Below are positions 10,601 through 22,362 of a stretch of 64,000 nt of DNA, piece by piece. The notes beneath the pieces were generated by a model. The model made no database searches. It worked only from the letters and a program-made list of their open reading frames with translations, and had not been told where the DNA came from. The first letter of the stretch is position 1; each line of letters starts with the position of its first letter. Source of the DNA: Cylicocyclus nassatus. Lineage: Eukaryota; Nematoda; Chromadorea; Rhabditida; Strongylidae. The DNA lies in assembly GCA_958299035.1 (NCBI GenBank), contig CATQJL010000112.1, forward strand, positions 41,110,833 to 41,174,832. The letters are read 5' to 3'. Position numbers and translations under genes: made by a program.

Positions 10601-13600
10601 CGCCTTTAACAGAAGATAGACGGATCCTCGGTAGTATAGTGGTGAGTATCCGCGTCTGTCACATGCGAGACCCGGGTTCAATTCCCGGCCGGGGAGAATC
10701 TTTTGCTCCTGACACAATGAACACTTCCAAGCGCTGAGATAAAAACGCTCTGATAGAAAGTTCTTTTCCATGATTTTCCTTTCCTCCACAAACATTGGCC
10801 AGCCCATTAAGCATTGTTAGTGAAGTAGCGCAAAAAGCTCGCATTTGCAAAACTCATTCCGTTGCCGGGAATCGAACCCGGGCCTTACGGGTGAGAGCCG
10901 TAAATCCTAACCACTAGACCACAACGGACTTACCGATTCCCTCATTGTGCCTGTTTTTGAGCACTTCTTATCGTTTCGCTATTTCTTCATACTCTGAATC
11001 ATTGCCAGTAAAATAGTTCGAAAGAAATAACGGGGAATCCAGCTCGCACTCTACGATAAAGTGAAAAAGCGCCTTTAACAGAAGATAGACGGATCCTCGG
11101 TAGTATAGTGGTGAGTATCCGCGTCTGTCACATGCGAGACCCGGGTTCAATTCCCGGCCGGGGAGAATCTTTTGCTCCTCACACAATGAACACTTCCAAG
11201 CGCTGAGATAAAAACGCTCTGATAGAAAGTTCTTTTCCATGATTTTCCTTTCCTCCACAAACATTGGCCAGCCCATTAAGCATTGTTAGTGAAGTAGCGC
11301 AAAAAGCTCGCATTTGCAAAACTCATTCCGTTGCCGGGAATCGAACCCGGGCCTTACGGGTGAGAGCCGTAAATCCTAACCACTAGACCACAACGGACTT
11401 ACCGATTCCCTCATTGTGCCTGTTTTTGAGCACTTCTTATCGTTTCGCTATTTCTTCATACTCTGAATCATTGCCAGTAAAATAGTTCGAAAGAAATAAC
11501 GGGGAATCCAGCTCGCACTCTACGATAAAGTGAAAAAGCGCCTTTAACAGAAGATAGACGGATCCTCGGTAGTATAGTGGTGAGTATCCGCGTCTGTCAC
11601 ATGCGAGACCCGGGTTCAATTCCCGGCCGGGGAGAATCTTTTGCTCCTGACACAATGAACACTTCCAAGCGCTGAGATAAAAACGCTCTGATAGAAAGTT
11701 CTTTTCCATGATTTTCCTTTCCTCCACAAACATTGGCCAGCCCATTAAGCATTGTTAGTGAAGTAGCGCAAAAAGCTCGCATTTGCAAAACTCATTCCGT
11801 TGCCGGGAATCGAACCCGGGCCTTACGGGTGAGAGCCGTAAATCCTAACCACTAGACCACAACGGACTTACCGATTCCCTCATTGTGCCTGTTTTTGAGC
11901 ACTTCTTATCGTTTCGCTATTTCTTCATACTCTGAATCATTGCCAGTAAAATAGTTCGAAAGAAATAACGGGAAATCCAGCTCGCACTCTACGATAAAGT
12001 GAAAAAGCGCCTTTAACAGAAGATAGACGGATCCTCGGTAGTATAGTGGTGAGTATCCGCGTCTGTCACATGCGAGACCCGGGTTCAATTCCCGGCCGGG
12101 GAGAATCTTTTGCTCCTGACACAATGAACACTTCCAAGCGCTGAGATAAAAACGCTCTGATAGAAAGTTCTTTTCCATGATTTTCCTTTCCTCCACAAAC
12201 ATTGGCCAGCCCATTAAGCATTGTTAGTGAAGTAGCGCAAAAAGCTCGCATTTGCAAAACTCATTCCGTTGCCGGGAATCGAACCCGGGCCTTACGGGTG
12301 AGAGCCGTAAATCCTAACCACTAGACCACAACGGACTTACCGATTCCCTCATTGTGCCTGTTTTTGAGCACTTCTTATCGTTTCGCTATTTCTTCATACT
12401 CTGAATCATTGCCAGTAAAATAGTTCGAAAGAAATAACGGGGAATCCAGCTCGCACTCTACGATAAAGTGAAAAAGCGCCTTTAACAGAAGATAGACGGA
12501 TCCTCGGTAGTATAGTGGTGAGTATCCGCGTCTGTCACATGCGAGACCCGGGTTCAATTCCCGGCCGGGGAGAATCTTTTGCTCCTGACACAATGAACAC
12601 TTCCAAGCGCTGAGATAAAAACGCTCTGATAGAAAGTTCTTTTCCATGATTTTCCTTTCCTCCACAAACATTGGCCAGCCCATTAAGCATTGTTAGTGAA
12701 GTAGCGCAAAAAGCTCGCATTTGCAAAACTCATTCCGTTGCCGGGAATCGAACCCGGGCCTTACGGGTGAGAGCCGTAAATCCTAACCACTAGACCACAA
12801 CGGACTTACCGATTCCCTCATTGTGCCTGTTTTTGAGCACTTCTTATCGTTTCGCTATTTCTTCATACTCTGAATCATTGCCAGTAAAATAGTTCGAAAG
12901 AAATAACGGGGAATCCAGCTCGCACTCTACGATAAAGTGAAAAAGCGCCTTTAACAGAAGATAGACGGATCCTCGGTAGTATAGTGGTGAGTATCCGCGT
13001 CTGTCACATGCGAGACCCGGGTTCAATTCCCGGCCGGGGAGAATCTTTTGCTCCTGACACAATGAACACTTCCAAGCGCTGAGATAAAAACGCTCTGATA
13101 GAAAGTTCTTTTCCATGATTTTCCTTTCCTCCACAAACATTGGCCAGCCCATTAAGCATTGTTAGTGAAGTAGCGCAAAAAGCTCGCATTTGCAAAACTC
13201 ATTCCGTTGCCGGGAATCGAACCCGGGCCTTACGGGTGAGAGCCGTAAATCCTAACCACTAGACCACAACGGACTTACCGATTCCCTCATTGTGCCTGTT
13301 TTTGAGCACTTCTTATCGTTTCGCTATTTCTTCATACTCTGAATCATTGCCAGTAAAATAGTTCGAAAGAAATAACGGGGAATCCAGCTCGCACTCTACG
13401 ATAAAGTGAAAAAGCGCCTTTAACAGAAGATAGACGGATCCTCGGTAGTATAGTGGTGAGTATCCGCGTCTGTCACATGCGAGACCCGGGTTCAATTCCC
13501 GGCCGGGGAGAATCTTTTGCTCCTGACACAATGAACACTTCCAAGCGCTGAGATAAAAACGCTCTGATAGAAAGTTCTTTTCCATGATTTTCCTTTCCTC

Positions 13601-16600
13601 CACAAACATTGGCCAGCCCATTAAGCATTGTTAGTGAAGTAGCGCAAAAAGCTCGCATTCGCAAAACTCATTCCGTTGCCGGGAATCGAACCCGGGCCTT
13701 ACGGGTGAGAGCCGTAAATCCTAACCACTAGACCACAACGGACTTACCGATTCCCTCATTGTGCCTGTTTTTGAGCACTTCTTATCGTTTCGCTATTTCT
13801 TCATACTCTGAATCATTGCCAGTAAAATAGTTCGAAAGAAATAACGGGGAATCCAGCTCGCACTCTACGATAAAGTGAAAAAGCGCCTTTAACAGAAGAT
13901 AGACGGATCCTCGGTAGTATAGTGGTGAGTATCCGCGTCTGTCACATGCGAGACCCGGGTTCAATTCCCGGCCGGGGAGAATCTTTTGCTCCTGACACAA
14001 TGAACACTTCCAAGCGCTGAGATAAAAACGCTCTGATAGAAAGTTCTTTTCCATGATTTTCCTTTCCTCCACAAACATTGGCCAGCCCATTAAGCATTGT
14101 TAGTGAAGTAGCGCAAAAAGCTCGCATTTGCAAAACTCATTCCGTTGCCGGGAATCGAACCCGGGCCTTACGGGTGAGAGCCGTAAATCCTAACCACTAG
14201 ACCACAACGGACTTACCGATTCCCTCATTGTGCCTGTTTTTGAGCACTTCTTATCGTTTCGCTATTTCTTCATACTCTGAATCATTGCCAGTAAAATAGT
14301 TCGAAAGAAATAACGGGGAATCCAGCTCGCACTCTACGATAAAGTGAAAAAGCGCCTTTAACAGAAGATAGACGGATCCTCGGTAGTATAGTGGTGAGTA
14401 TCCGCGTCTGTCACATGCGAGACCCGGGTTCAATTCCCGGCCGGGGAGAATCTTTTGCTCCTGACACAATGAACACTTCCAAGCGCTGAGATAAAAACGC
14501 TCTGATAGAAAGTTCTTTTCCATGATTTTCCTTTCCTCCACAAACATTGGCCAGCCCATTAAGCATTGTTAGTGAAGTAGCGCAAAAAGCTCGCATTTGC
14601 AAAACTCATTCCGTTGCCGGGAATCGAACCCGGGCCTTACGGGTGAGAGCCGTAAATCCTAACCACTAGACCACAACGGACTTACCGATTCCCTCATTGT
14701 GCCTGTTTTTGAGCACTTCTTATCGTTTCGCTATTTCTTCATACTCTGAATCATTGCCAGTAAAATAGTTCGAAAGAAATAACGGGGAATCCAGCTCGCA
14801 CTCTACGATAAAGTGAAAAAGCGCCTTTAACAGAAGATAGACGGATCCTCGGTAGTATAGTGGTGAGTATCCGCGTCTGTCACATGCGAGACCCGGGTTC
14901 AATTCCCGGCCGGGGAGAATCTTTTGCTCCTGACACAATGAACACTTCCAAGCGCTGAGATAAAAACGCTCTGATAGAAAGTTCTTTTCCATGATTTTCC
15001 TTTCCTCCACAAACATTGGCCAGCCCATTAAGCATTGTTAGTGAAGTAGCGCAAAAAGCTCGCATTTGCAAAACTCATTCCGTTGCCGGGAATCGAACCC
15101 GGGCCTTACGGGTGAGAGCCGTAAATCCTAACCACTAGACCACAACGGACTTACCGATTCCCTCATTGTGCCTGTTTTTGAGCACTTCTTATCGTTTCGC
15201 TATTTCTTCATACTCTGAATCATTGCCAGTAAAATAGTTCGAAAGAAATAACGGGGAATCCAGCTCGCACTCTACGATAAAGTGAAAAAGCGCCTTTAAC
15301 AGAAGATAGACGGATCCTCGGTAGTATAGTGGTGAGTATCCGCGTCTGTCACATGCGAGACCCGGGTTCAATTCCCGGCCGGGGAGAATCTTTTGCTCCT
15401 CACACAATGAACACTTCCAAGCGCTGAGATAAAAACGCTCTGATAGAAAGTTCTTTTCCATGATTTTTCTTTCCTCCACAAACATTGGCCAGCCCATTAA
15501 GCATTGTTAGTGAAGTAGCGCAAAAAGCTCGCATTTGCAAAACTCATTCCGTTGCCGGGAATCGAACCCGGGCCTTACGGGTGAGAGCCGTAAATCCTAA
15601 CCACTAGACCACAACGGACTTACCGATTCCCTCATTGTGCCTGTTTTTGAGCACTTCTTATCGTTTCGCTATTTCTTCATACTCTGAATCATTGCCAGTA
15701 AAATAGTTCGAAAGAAATAACGGGGAATCCAGCTCGCACTCTACGATAAAGTGAAAAAGCGCCTTTAACAGAAGATAGACGGATCCTCGGTAGTATAGTG
15801 GTGAGTATCCGCGTCTGTCACATGCGAGACCCGGGTTCAATTCCCGGCCGGGGAGAATCTTTTGCTCCTGACACAATGAACACTTCCAAGCGCTGAGATA
15901 AAAACGCTCTGATAGAAAGTTCTTTTCCATGATTTTCCTTTCCTCCACAAACATTGGCCAGCCCATTAAGCATTGTTAGTGAAGTAGCGCAAAAAGCTCG
16001 CATTTGCAAAACTCATTCCGTTGCCGGGAATCGAACCCGGGCCTTACGGGTGAGAGCCGTAAATCCTAACCACTAGACCACAACGGACTTACCGATTCCC
16101 TCATTGTGCCTGTTTTTGAGCACTTCTTATCGTTTCGCTATTTCTTCATACTCTGAATCATTGCCAGTAAAATAGTTCGAAAGAAATAACGGGGAATCCA
16201 GCTCGCACTCTACGATAAAGTGAAAAAGCGCCTTTAACAGAAGATAGACGGATCCTCGGTAGTATAGTGGTGAGTATCCGCGTCTGTCACATGCGAGACC
16301 CGGGTTCAATTCCCGGCCGGGGAGAATCTTTTGCTCCTGACACAATGAACACTTCCAAGCGCTGAGATAAAAACGCTCTGATAGAAAGTTCTTTTCCATG
16401 ATTTTCCTTTCCTCCACAAACATTGGCCAGCCCATTAAGCATTGTTAGTGAAGTAGCGCAAAAAGCTCGCATTTGCAAAACTCATTCCGTTGCCGGGAAT
16501 CGAACCCGGGCCTTACGGGTGAGAGCCGTAAATCCTAACCACTAGACCACAACGGACTTACCGATTCCCTCATTGTGCCTGTTTTTGAGCACTTCTTATC

Positions 16601-17190
16601 GTTTCGCTATTTCTTCATACTCTGAATCATTGCCAGTAAAATAGTTCGAAAGAAATAACGGGGAATCCAGCTCGCACTCTACGATAAAGTGAAAAAGCGC
16701 CTTTAACAGAAGATAGACGGATCCTCGGTAGTATAGTGGTGAGTATCCGCGTCTGTCACATGCGAGACCCGGGTTCAATTCCCGGCCGGGGAGAATCTTT
16801 TGCTCCTGACACAATGAACACTTCCAAGCGCTGAGATAAAAACGCTCTGATAGAAAGTTCTTTTCCATGATTTTCCTTTCCTCCACAAACATTGGCCAGC
16901 CCATTAAGCATTGTTAGTGAAGTAGCGCAAAAAGCTCGCATTTGCAAAACTCATTCCGTTGCCGGGAATCGAACCCGGGCCTTACGGGTGAGAGCCGTAA
17001 ATCCTAACCACTAGACCACAACGGACTTACCGATTCCCTCATTGTGCCTGTTTTTGAGCACTTCTTATCGTTTCGCTATTTCTTCATACTCTGAATCATT
17101 GCCAGTAAAATAGTTCGAAAGAAATAACGGGGAATCCAGCTCGCACTCTACGATAAAGTGAAAAAGCGCCTTTAACAGAAGATAGACGGA

Positions 17191-17208
17191 TCCTCGGTAG
17201 TATAGTGG
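17191..17208 (+). pseudogene. 5' fragment of tRNA-Asp interrupted by MULE copy 1
   Basis: The first 18 nt of tRNA-Asp, up to the A box. The last nine (GTATAGTGG) form the left target-site duplication. Confidence 0.93.
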
Positions 17209-17477
17209 GGGGGGGGGCAAGCGTTATGGAGCAAAGCTATGCCGCACTCCCCTTCGGTATACCTTGCGGCGCAATTGCGCTGCGTCGCATGTAATTACGC
17301 CTGGAGGAGAGCTTGCGTTGCGGATTGGGCCACGCCCCCTTCGCTCCGCCCACATTCCAGCCTCATATGGAGCTGTGCATGCCCGACGCAATGTCCGATG
17401 AAATCTTTATGTGAAAGCAGCAAAAAAAGGGTGTAAAGGGAAAAGGAGATCAAAAAAGGAGATGAAGGCGCGAAATC
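17209..17477. repeat. left terminal inverted repeat of MULE copy 1
   Basis: Pairs with 20234-20501 in inverse orientation. The match starts at GCGTTATGGAGCAAAG, covers a GC-rich block and ends at GGCGCGAAATC. The outermost bases (a run of Gs) differ from the other tip. Confidence 0.88.
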
Positions 17478-17984
17478 AATTCACAAACATATAAAAGGTG
17501 ATCTGATGGTGGTATCACATCAGTCTCAGCAGTTTCTCTTTTATTTCTGGCCTTTTTTTTTGTAACCATTGCTTTGCATTCTTCACAAAAATTGTTTGAA
17601 AACAGTTTATCTTCGATTGTTTATGGTATCTCACTCTCATTAATTTTTTTCCTAGTATTTTTCTGATGTCAGTTTCTCATGTTATTTTGATATCTAACAT
17701 TTAATCCTCTTTTGTTTTCATCCTATCATTTGAGAGTATTTTGGTTTCTATCCCTCGTTTGACTACTACACTTTTTCGTCGTATAGTGTTGCTAATCGCG
17801 ATCGATAGGCTGAACGCTGACCTTTACAGGTGAAAAGGCCATCGTCGCGCCTCGCAATGTGCCCTCAGGACGCGATCGAAGTGATAGAAGAAGGTTTTCG
17901 CTGGATAAAGCGAGAAGAAGACATTTTTGTGTATTGATTTTCGAGGATAATGAATATTCTGAAGTGTGGTGCAGGGAAGAGGAG

Positions 17985-18042
17985 GTAGAGGGAGGAGGGG
18001 GAGGGGAATAAGAGGAGGTAGAGGGAGGGGAGGAGGGGGTTG
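17985..18042 (+). repeat. purine-rich G-run tract inside the MULE
   Basis: A strand-asymmetric G/A tract with a repeated GAGGAGGTAGAGGGAG segment and several runs of 3-5 Gs, so a G-quadruplex is possible. It lies 3' of the transposase stop. The copy in the second element is at about 23158-23215. Confidence 0.6.
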
Positions 18043-18157
18043 ATCGAAAAAAGTTGAAAAAAAATGAGTAGAACTACATAAACACGAGTCTAGAGTCTCG
18101 AAATTCATTGATATATATCCAATATAATCTGCTAAGATATAGGTACATACATAGAGC

Positions 18158-20136
18158 TCAGATGGCTTTGTCTGATGTGTATTTCGACATCTTTCTCAGA
18201 TAATGCCCAACTTGGACGGTAGTTAGATAAGGGCTGGCTCGAAGTTCCTCAAAAGTGTTCATAGCGCGATCCACTTTTTCACGGCGAATTCTATCGCGCT
18301 TCCTCAATGTTCTCCCTTCGCGAGGGTACTGAAAAATGATGTTCGTCATGTTGGCAGAGTAGCTTATAGGCAACTCACCCTTTCCATCCTGGCAAGCTTT
18401 GCTTTTGCAACTGAAGTGAAGCTTCTGAACACAAGCAATAGGGATGCTAACGGTGGGTGCTTCTTCATGAGAATCTTCCGTAACCTTCCGTGATAATTCT
18501 CTGCCGCATTGGTGGTCCTTTCCTCGTGCACCATGTATTTGCACCACATGGACGAAAATGGTCCCGTAAGCCATGTTTCGTGCAAGTAGGTGAGGAAGTT
18601 CAGGCAAGCTCGAAAAGCGGGATGAGTCTCGTCTACCGGTGGTGTGCGCAGGGCATTTACTAGATAGAAGCAATTTCTCGGGAGGAAAGGTAGACCCTTC
18701 AAGGTCCGCCACCATCGGATTACCCCGCGATTGCGATTATCCCCTTTCAAGAATTGCAGTAAGCCCAGGCTGTTGCGTTTCCTAGCCCATGCTTGAGATA
18801 GATGCCAGGAACAGCCTTGAATAGAAAATCGGGGGAAAACCCTACGGGCCGCATTGATCGCGGCCATCTCAAAATCCACAATGAGTCTAAATTGTGCAAG
18901 TTCCCCAGCATTCGTGTCGGCTCGCAGAAGCGCTTCTTTCAGATTCTCGAAGATAACGATGTAATCTTCCTCCCTTTTGTGTCGGGTGATGACGAACATG
19001 ATCGGGACTTCTATCCCACCTCTACAGACGCCGTGAATAGTGTAGACTTGGCCCTTTTCGACACGCACATGAGATCCGCGTTTATTACGCGGATTGAGTT
19101 GATGTACGCCATCCCCTATTAAGGCATAAAGTCCGTTATCCATTGCGCGCTGAACTATCTCGTCTGACATGTAGATATGCATGTTGGGTTCCTGTAGCTT
19201 TAGAAATGCACTTCCGTCGGGTAGATTCCGTAGCTGCTCAGGCACGTGTTCCATGTCAACATCTGGGATGGTCATCTTGACGGCCCTGCTGTATGCGGAT
19301 CTTCTTGATTGGTAGCCTTTCCTGCAGAAATGTAGCAGAACTGTCAGTTGCTTTTCCGCGTCTTCCCAATTTAGCGTTTCGATCTGGTTGACTACGCCTG
19401 ACCAGTAGCTTATCGAGGGCAGCAATGAAGCATTAGGGTTTCTTCTTACGTTTTGGAGACACTGAAAAGATAGAACCATACAGTGTTCTCAGACCTCTAC
19501 CAGGTGGTCTACCTGATAGGATAGCCTTTCTGCCTGATCCCGTGCCCATTCGACCGGAAGGCAAAGATGATTGAGCATTGTGGGGTCTTCGAGGAACTCG
19601 TCCCCTTCTACCTGCAATGTCGATGTTCGTGGATGACTACGTGGCTACGTAATATGTTTGCGCTCACCATTACTGCAGTATATTTCCTTAGCTTCTTGCA
19701 CTGCATACAAACGTAAGAAGAGATATTTTCTCTGGCTGTTCTTCTGGCAAATTGGAAGACATAGGAGCGATGTCCACCGGGGATATTGTATATTAAAACT
19801 TTGTGAACTCCTTTTTTGCTTATCTCTTTCACACCTCTATATCGAGGTGCTTCTCTTCTGTTCGGAAATGCTGGCTGAGTCTCTTGTTCCAAGGTTCTTC
19901 TGGGTTGCTGAGGTAATTCATGAGCTAAGCCATTGCTCACATTATGGCAAGGGATGCTTCCGTAGTAGTATGCATAAGCCTGATATGGCGGGTGACCGTA
20001 GTAGTACTGTTGATAGTAAAGTGTATCCTGAGAGAACACTGGATGAATCATAAACTAAGGGAAACTGAATGCTTACATGATGGTTGTATCCATAGAATTG
20101 GGGTAGGGGAACATCATCAGTCTGGTTGAAGGACAT
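18158..20136 (-). pseudogene. MULE transposase, copy 1 (frameshifted)
   Basis: Read on the minus strand: a possible first exon (20077-20136), then a 19608-20051 frame with a Tyr-rich start and a C-x2-C ... H-x-H-x-H-C zinc-finger-like segment resembling FLYWCH modules of MULEs. Next comes 19513-19611 in another frame (contains EDPTMLNH and EWARDQAERL). An intron follows at 19462-19512 (GTAGAC...TTTTCAG), then the catalytic exon 18379-19461, an intron at 18329-18378 (GTGAGT...TTTTTCAG) and the C-terminal exon 18158-18328 ending in TGA/TAG-type stop after SDKAI. Likely catalytic residues are D in IGDGVH, D in VDFEM, and E in TNAAENYH, with the conserved C-x2-H in GCSWHLSQA. The zinc-finger frame runs into a stop after HRHCR, and the following segment is shifted by one base. 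The gene therefore looks broken unless splicing rescues it. Confidence 0.85.
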
Positions 20137-20233
20137 TTGTGGTGACTGCGCTAGCTACTATCCAGGAATTTGCAAAACCTTTGCGGATGTTAGTATTGAT
20201 TTCGCGCTCTTTTTTTTCTCACTTGTGATCTCC

Positions 20234-20501
20234 GATTTCGCGCTTTCATCTCCTTTTTTGATGTCCTTTTTCCTTTATCCCCTCTTTTTTTGCTGCTTTC
20301 GCATAAAGATTTTAACGGACGTTGCGTCGAGCATGCACAGCTCCATATGAGGCAGGAATGTGGGCGGAGCGAAGGGGGCGTGGCCTAATCCGCAACGCAA
20401 GCTCTCCTCCAGGCGTAATTACATGCGACGCAGCGCAATTGCGCCGCAAGGTATACCGAAGGGAGATGCGGCACACCTTTGCTCCATAACGCGGCGCCGC
20501 C
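20234..20501. repeat. right terminal inverted repeat of MULE copy 1
   Basis: Inverse partner of 17209-17477. It ends GCGGCGCCGCC directly before the 9-bp target duplication. Confidence 0.88.
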
Positions 20502-20564
20502 GTATAGTGGTGAGTATCCGCGTCTGTCACATGCGAGACCCGGGTTCAATTCCCGGCCGGGGAG
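20502..20564 (+). pseudogene. 3' fragment of tRNA-Asp after MULE copy 1
   Basis: tRNA-Asp lacking its first nine bases. It begins with the right target-site duplication GTATAGTGG and runs to the discriminator. A and B boxes remain, so Pol III transcription from the transposon edge is conceivable, but the acceptor stem cannot form. Confidence 0.92.
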
Positions 20565-20724
20565 AATCTTTTGCTCCTGACACAATGAACACTTCCAAGC
20601 GCTGAGATAAAAACGCTCTGATAGAAAGTTCTTTTCCATGATTTTCCTTTCCTCCACAAACATTGGCCAGCCCATTAAGCATTGTTAGTGAAGTAGCGCA
20701 AAAAGCTCGCATTTGCAAAACTCA

Positions 20725-20790
20725 TTCCGGGAATCGAACCCGGGCCTTACGGGTGAGAGCCGTAAATCCTAACCACTAGACCACAACGGA
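20725..20790 (-). pseudogene. tRNA-Glu with 6-bp acceptor deletion
   Basis: Six bases (CAACGG on the minus strand) are missing from the 3' acceptor strand, so the acceptor stem cannot close. It lies in the first unit right of MULE copy 1. The matching unit right of copy 2 (25890) is intact. Confidence 0.9.
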
Positions 20791-20955
20791 CTTACCGATT
20801 CCCTCATTGTGCCTGTTTTTGAGCACTTCTTATCGTTTCGCTATTTCTTCATACTCTGAATCATTGCCAGTAAAATAGTTCGAAAGAAATAACGGGGAAT
20901 CCAGCTCGCACTCTACGATAAAGTGAAAAAGCGCCTTTAACAGAAGATAGACGGA

Positions 20956-21965
20956 TCCTCGGTAGTATAGTGGTGAGTATCCGCGTCTGTCACATGCGAG
21001 ACCCGGGTTCAATTCCCGGCCGGGGAGAATCTTTTGCTCCTGACACAATGAACACTTCCAAGCGCTGAGATAAAAACGCTCTGATAGAAAGTTCTTTTCC
21101 ATGATTTTCCTTTCCTCCACAAACATTGGCCAGCCCATTAAGCATTGTTAGTGAAGTAGCGCAAAAAGCTCGCATTTGCAAAACTCATTCCGTTGCCGGG
21201 AATCGAACCCGGGCCTTACGGGTGAGAGCCGTAAATCCTAACCACTAGACCACAACGGACTTACCGATTCCCTCATTGTGCCTGTTTTTGAGCACTTCTT
21301 ATCGTTTCGCTATTTCTTCATACTCTGAATCATTGCCAGTAAAATAGTTCGAAAGAAATAACGGGGAATCCAGCTCGCACTCTACGATAAAGTGAAAAAG
21401 CGCCTTTAACAGAAGATAGACGGATCCTCGGTAGTATAGTGGTGAGTATCCGCGTCTGTCACATGCGAGACCCGGGTTCAATTCCCGGCCGGGGAGAATC
21501 TTTTGCTCCTGACACAATGAACACTTCCAAGCGCTGAGATAAAAACGCTCTGATAGAAAGTTCTTTTCCATGATTTTCCTTTCCTCCACAAACATTGGCC
21601 AGCCCATTAAGCATTGTTAGTGAAGTAGCGCAAAAAGCTCGCATTTGCAAAACTCATTCCGTTGCCGGGAATCGAACCCGGGCCTTACGGGTGAGAGCCG
21701 TAAATCCTAACCACTAGACCACAACGGACTTACCGATTCCCTCATTGTGCCTGTTTTTGAGCACTTCTTATCGTTTCGCTATTTCTTCATACTCTGAATC
21801 ATTGCCAGTAAAATAGTTCGAAAGAAATAACGGGGAATCCAGCTCGCACTCTACGATAAAGTGAAAAAGCGCCTTTAACAGAAGATAGACGGATCCTCGG
21901 TAGTATAGTGGTGAGTATCCGCGTCTGTCACATGCGAGACCCGGGTTCAATTCCCGGCCGGGGAG
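20956..21965 (+). tRNA. 3 tRNA-Asp(GTC) genes of block 2
   Basis: Starts 20956, 21425 and 21894, each 72 nt with intact cloverleaf and promoter boxes. The unit starting at 21894 has a G-to-C change 3' of the gene (CCTCACAC in place of CCTGACAC). It shares this variant with the units at 11094 and 15315. Confidence 0.95.
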
Positions 21966-22197
21966 AATCTTTTGCTCCTCACACAATGAACACTTCCAAG
22001 CGCTGAGATAAAAACGCTCTGATAGAAAGTTCTTTTCCATGATTTTCCTTTCCTCCACAAACATTGGCCAGCCCATTAAGCATTGTTAGTGAAGTAGCGC
22101 AAAAAGCTCGCATTTGCAAAACTCATTCCGTTGCCGGGAATCGAACCCGGGCCTTACGGGTGAGAGCCGTAAATCCTAACCACTAGACCACAACGGA
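21188..22197 (-). tRNA. 3 intact tRNA-Glu(CTC) genes of block 2
   Basis: Lower coordinates 21188, 21657 and 22126, each 72 nt and matching the consensus copy. The fourth copy of this block (20725) is truncated and listed separately. Confidence 0.95.
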
Positions 22198-22362
22198 CTT
22201 ACCGATTCCCTCATTGTGCCTGTTTTTGAGCACTTCTTATCGTTTCGCTATTTCTTCATACTCTGAATCATTGCCAGTAAAATAGTTCGAAAGAAATAAC
22301 GGGGAATCCAGCTCGCACTCTACGATAAAGTGAAAAAGCGCCTTTAACAGAAGATAGACGGA

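Larger units (their letters stand above)
438..16793 (+). tRNA. 31 full-length tRNA-Asp(GTC) genes of block 1
   Basis: Each is 72 nt. Starts: 438, 907, 1376, 1845, 2757, 3225, 4137, 5049, 5518, 6873, 7342, 7811, 8280, 8749, 9218, 9687, 10156, 10625, 11094, 11563, 12032, 12501, 12970, 13439, 13908, 14377, 14846, 15315, 15784, 16253, 16722. All keep the GTC anticodon, both internal promoter boxes and a 3' TTTT. The missing grid positions are the five truncated copies, listed separately. Confidence 0.95.
201..17025 (-). tRNA. 37 tRNA-Glu(CTC) copies of block 1
   Basis: Each is 72 nt. Lower coordinates: 201, 670, 1139, 1608, 2077, 2520, 2988, 3457, 3900, 4369, 4812, 5281, 5750, 6193, 6636, 7105, 7574 (broken by adapter), 8043, 8512, 8981, 9450, 9919, 10388, 10857, 11326, 11795, 12264, 12733, 13202, 13671, 14140, 14609, 15078, 15547, 16016, 16485, 16954. 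Copies at 5281 and 7105 carry A37G. The copy at 9919 has C-to-A in the 3' acceptor strand, which breaks the pair with G7. Confidence 0.94.
1..17208. repeat. tandem tRNA-Asp/tRNA-Glu array, block 1
   Basis: Head-to-tail copies of a 469-bp unit, each with tRNA-Asp(GTC) on + and tRNA-Glu(CTC) on -. Five units are 443 bp (26-bp deletion in tRNA-Asp) and one is 468 bp (1-bp deletion near 2943). Between-unit differences are isolated substitutions, for example C/T in a pyrimidine run 3' of tRNA-Asp and the GGCCAGCCC/GGCCAGCTC spacer variants. Open frames of 63, 72, 88 and 102 codons recur once per unit because the sequence repeats; they run through the tRNA genes and are not proteins. The block begins inside a unit at the window edge and ends where MULE copy 1 interrupts a tRNA-Asp. 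Confidence 0.97.
17209..20501 (-). mobile_element. MULE (Mutator-like) DNA transposon, copy 1
   Basis: A 3293-bp element is flanked by an exact 9-bp target duplication (GTATAGTGG, 17200-17208 and 20502-20510). It has long inverted termini, about 270 bp at each end and roughly 90% alike by eye. It encodes a minus-strand transposase with a MULE-type DDE domain. Nine-base duplications, long inverted repeats and this catalytic domain together define the Mutator superfamily. It inserted in the A-box region of a tRNA-Asp gene. The left tip is a G run where the right tip reads GGCGGCGCC in the same sense, so one tip is altered or misread. Confidence 0.93.

Noticed and set aside
17824..18108. 94-codon minus-strand frame rich in Pro and Leu inside the MULE
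   Set aside because: The Pro/Leu run is the translation of the purine-rich tract. It lies downstream of the transposase stop and has no supported function.
18158..18715. 185-codon minus-strand frame in the MULE as a separate gene
   Set aside because: Its C-terminal part is the last transposase exon; the rest overlaps the catalytic exon in another frame and crosses the intron.
17239..20605. Plus-strand open frames at MULE ends and interior (such as 18802-19122 and 19658-20053)
   Set aside because: They overlap the transposase exons or GC-rich inverted termini in antisense and show no domain or splice structure.
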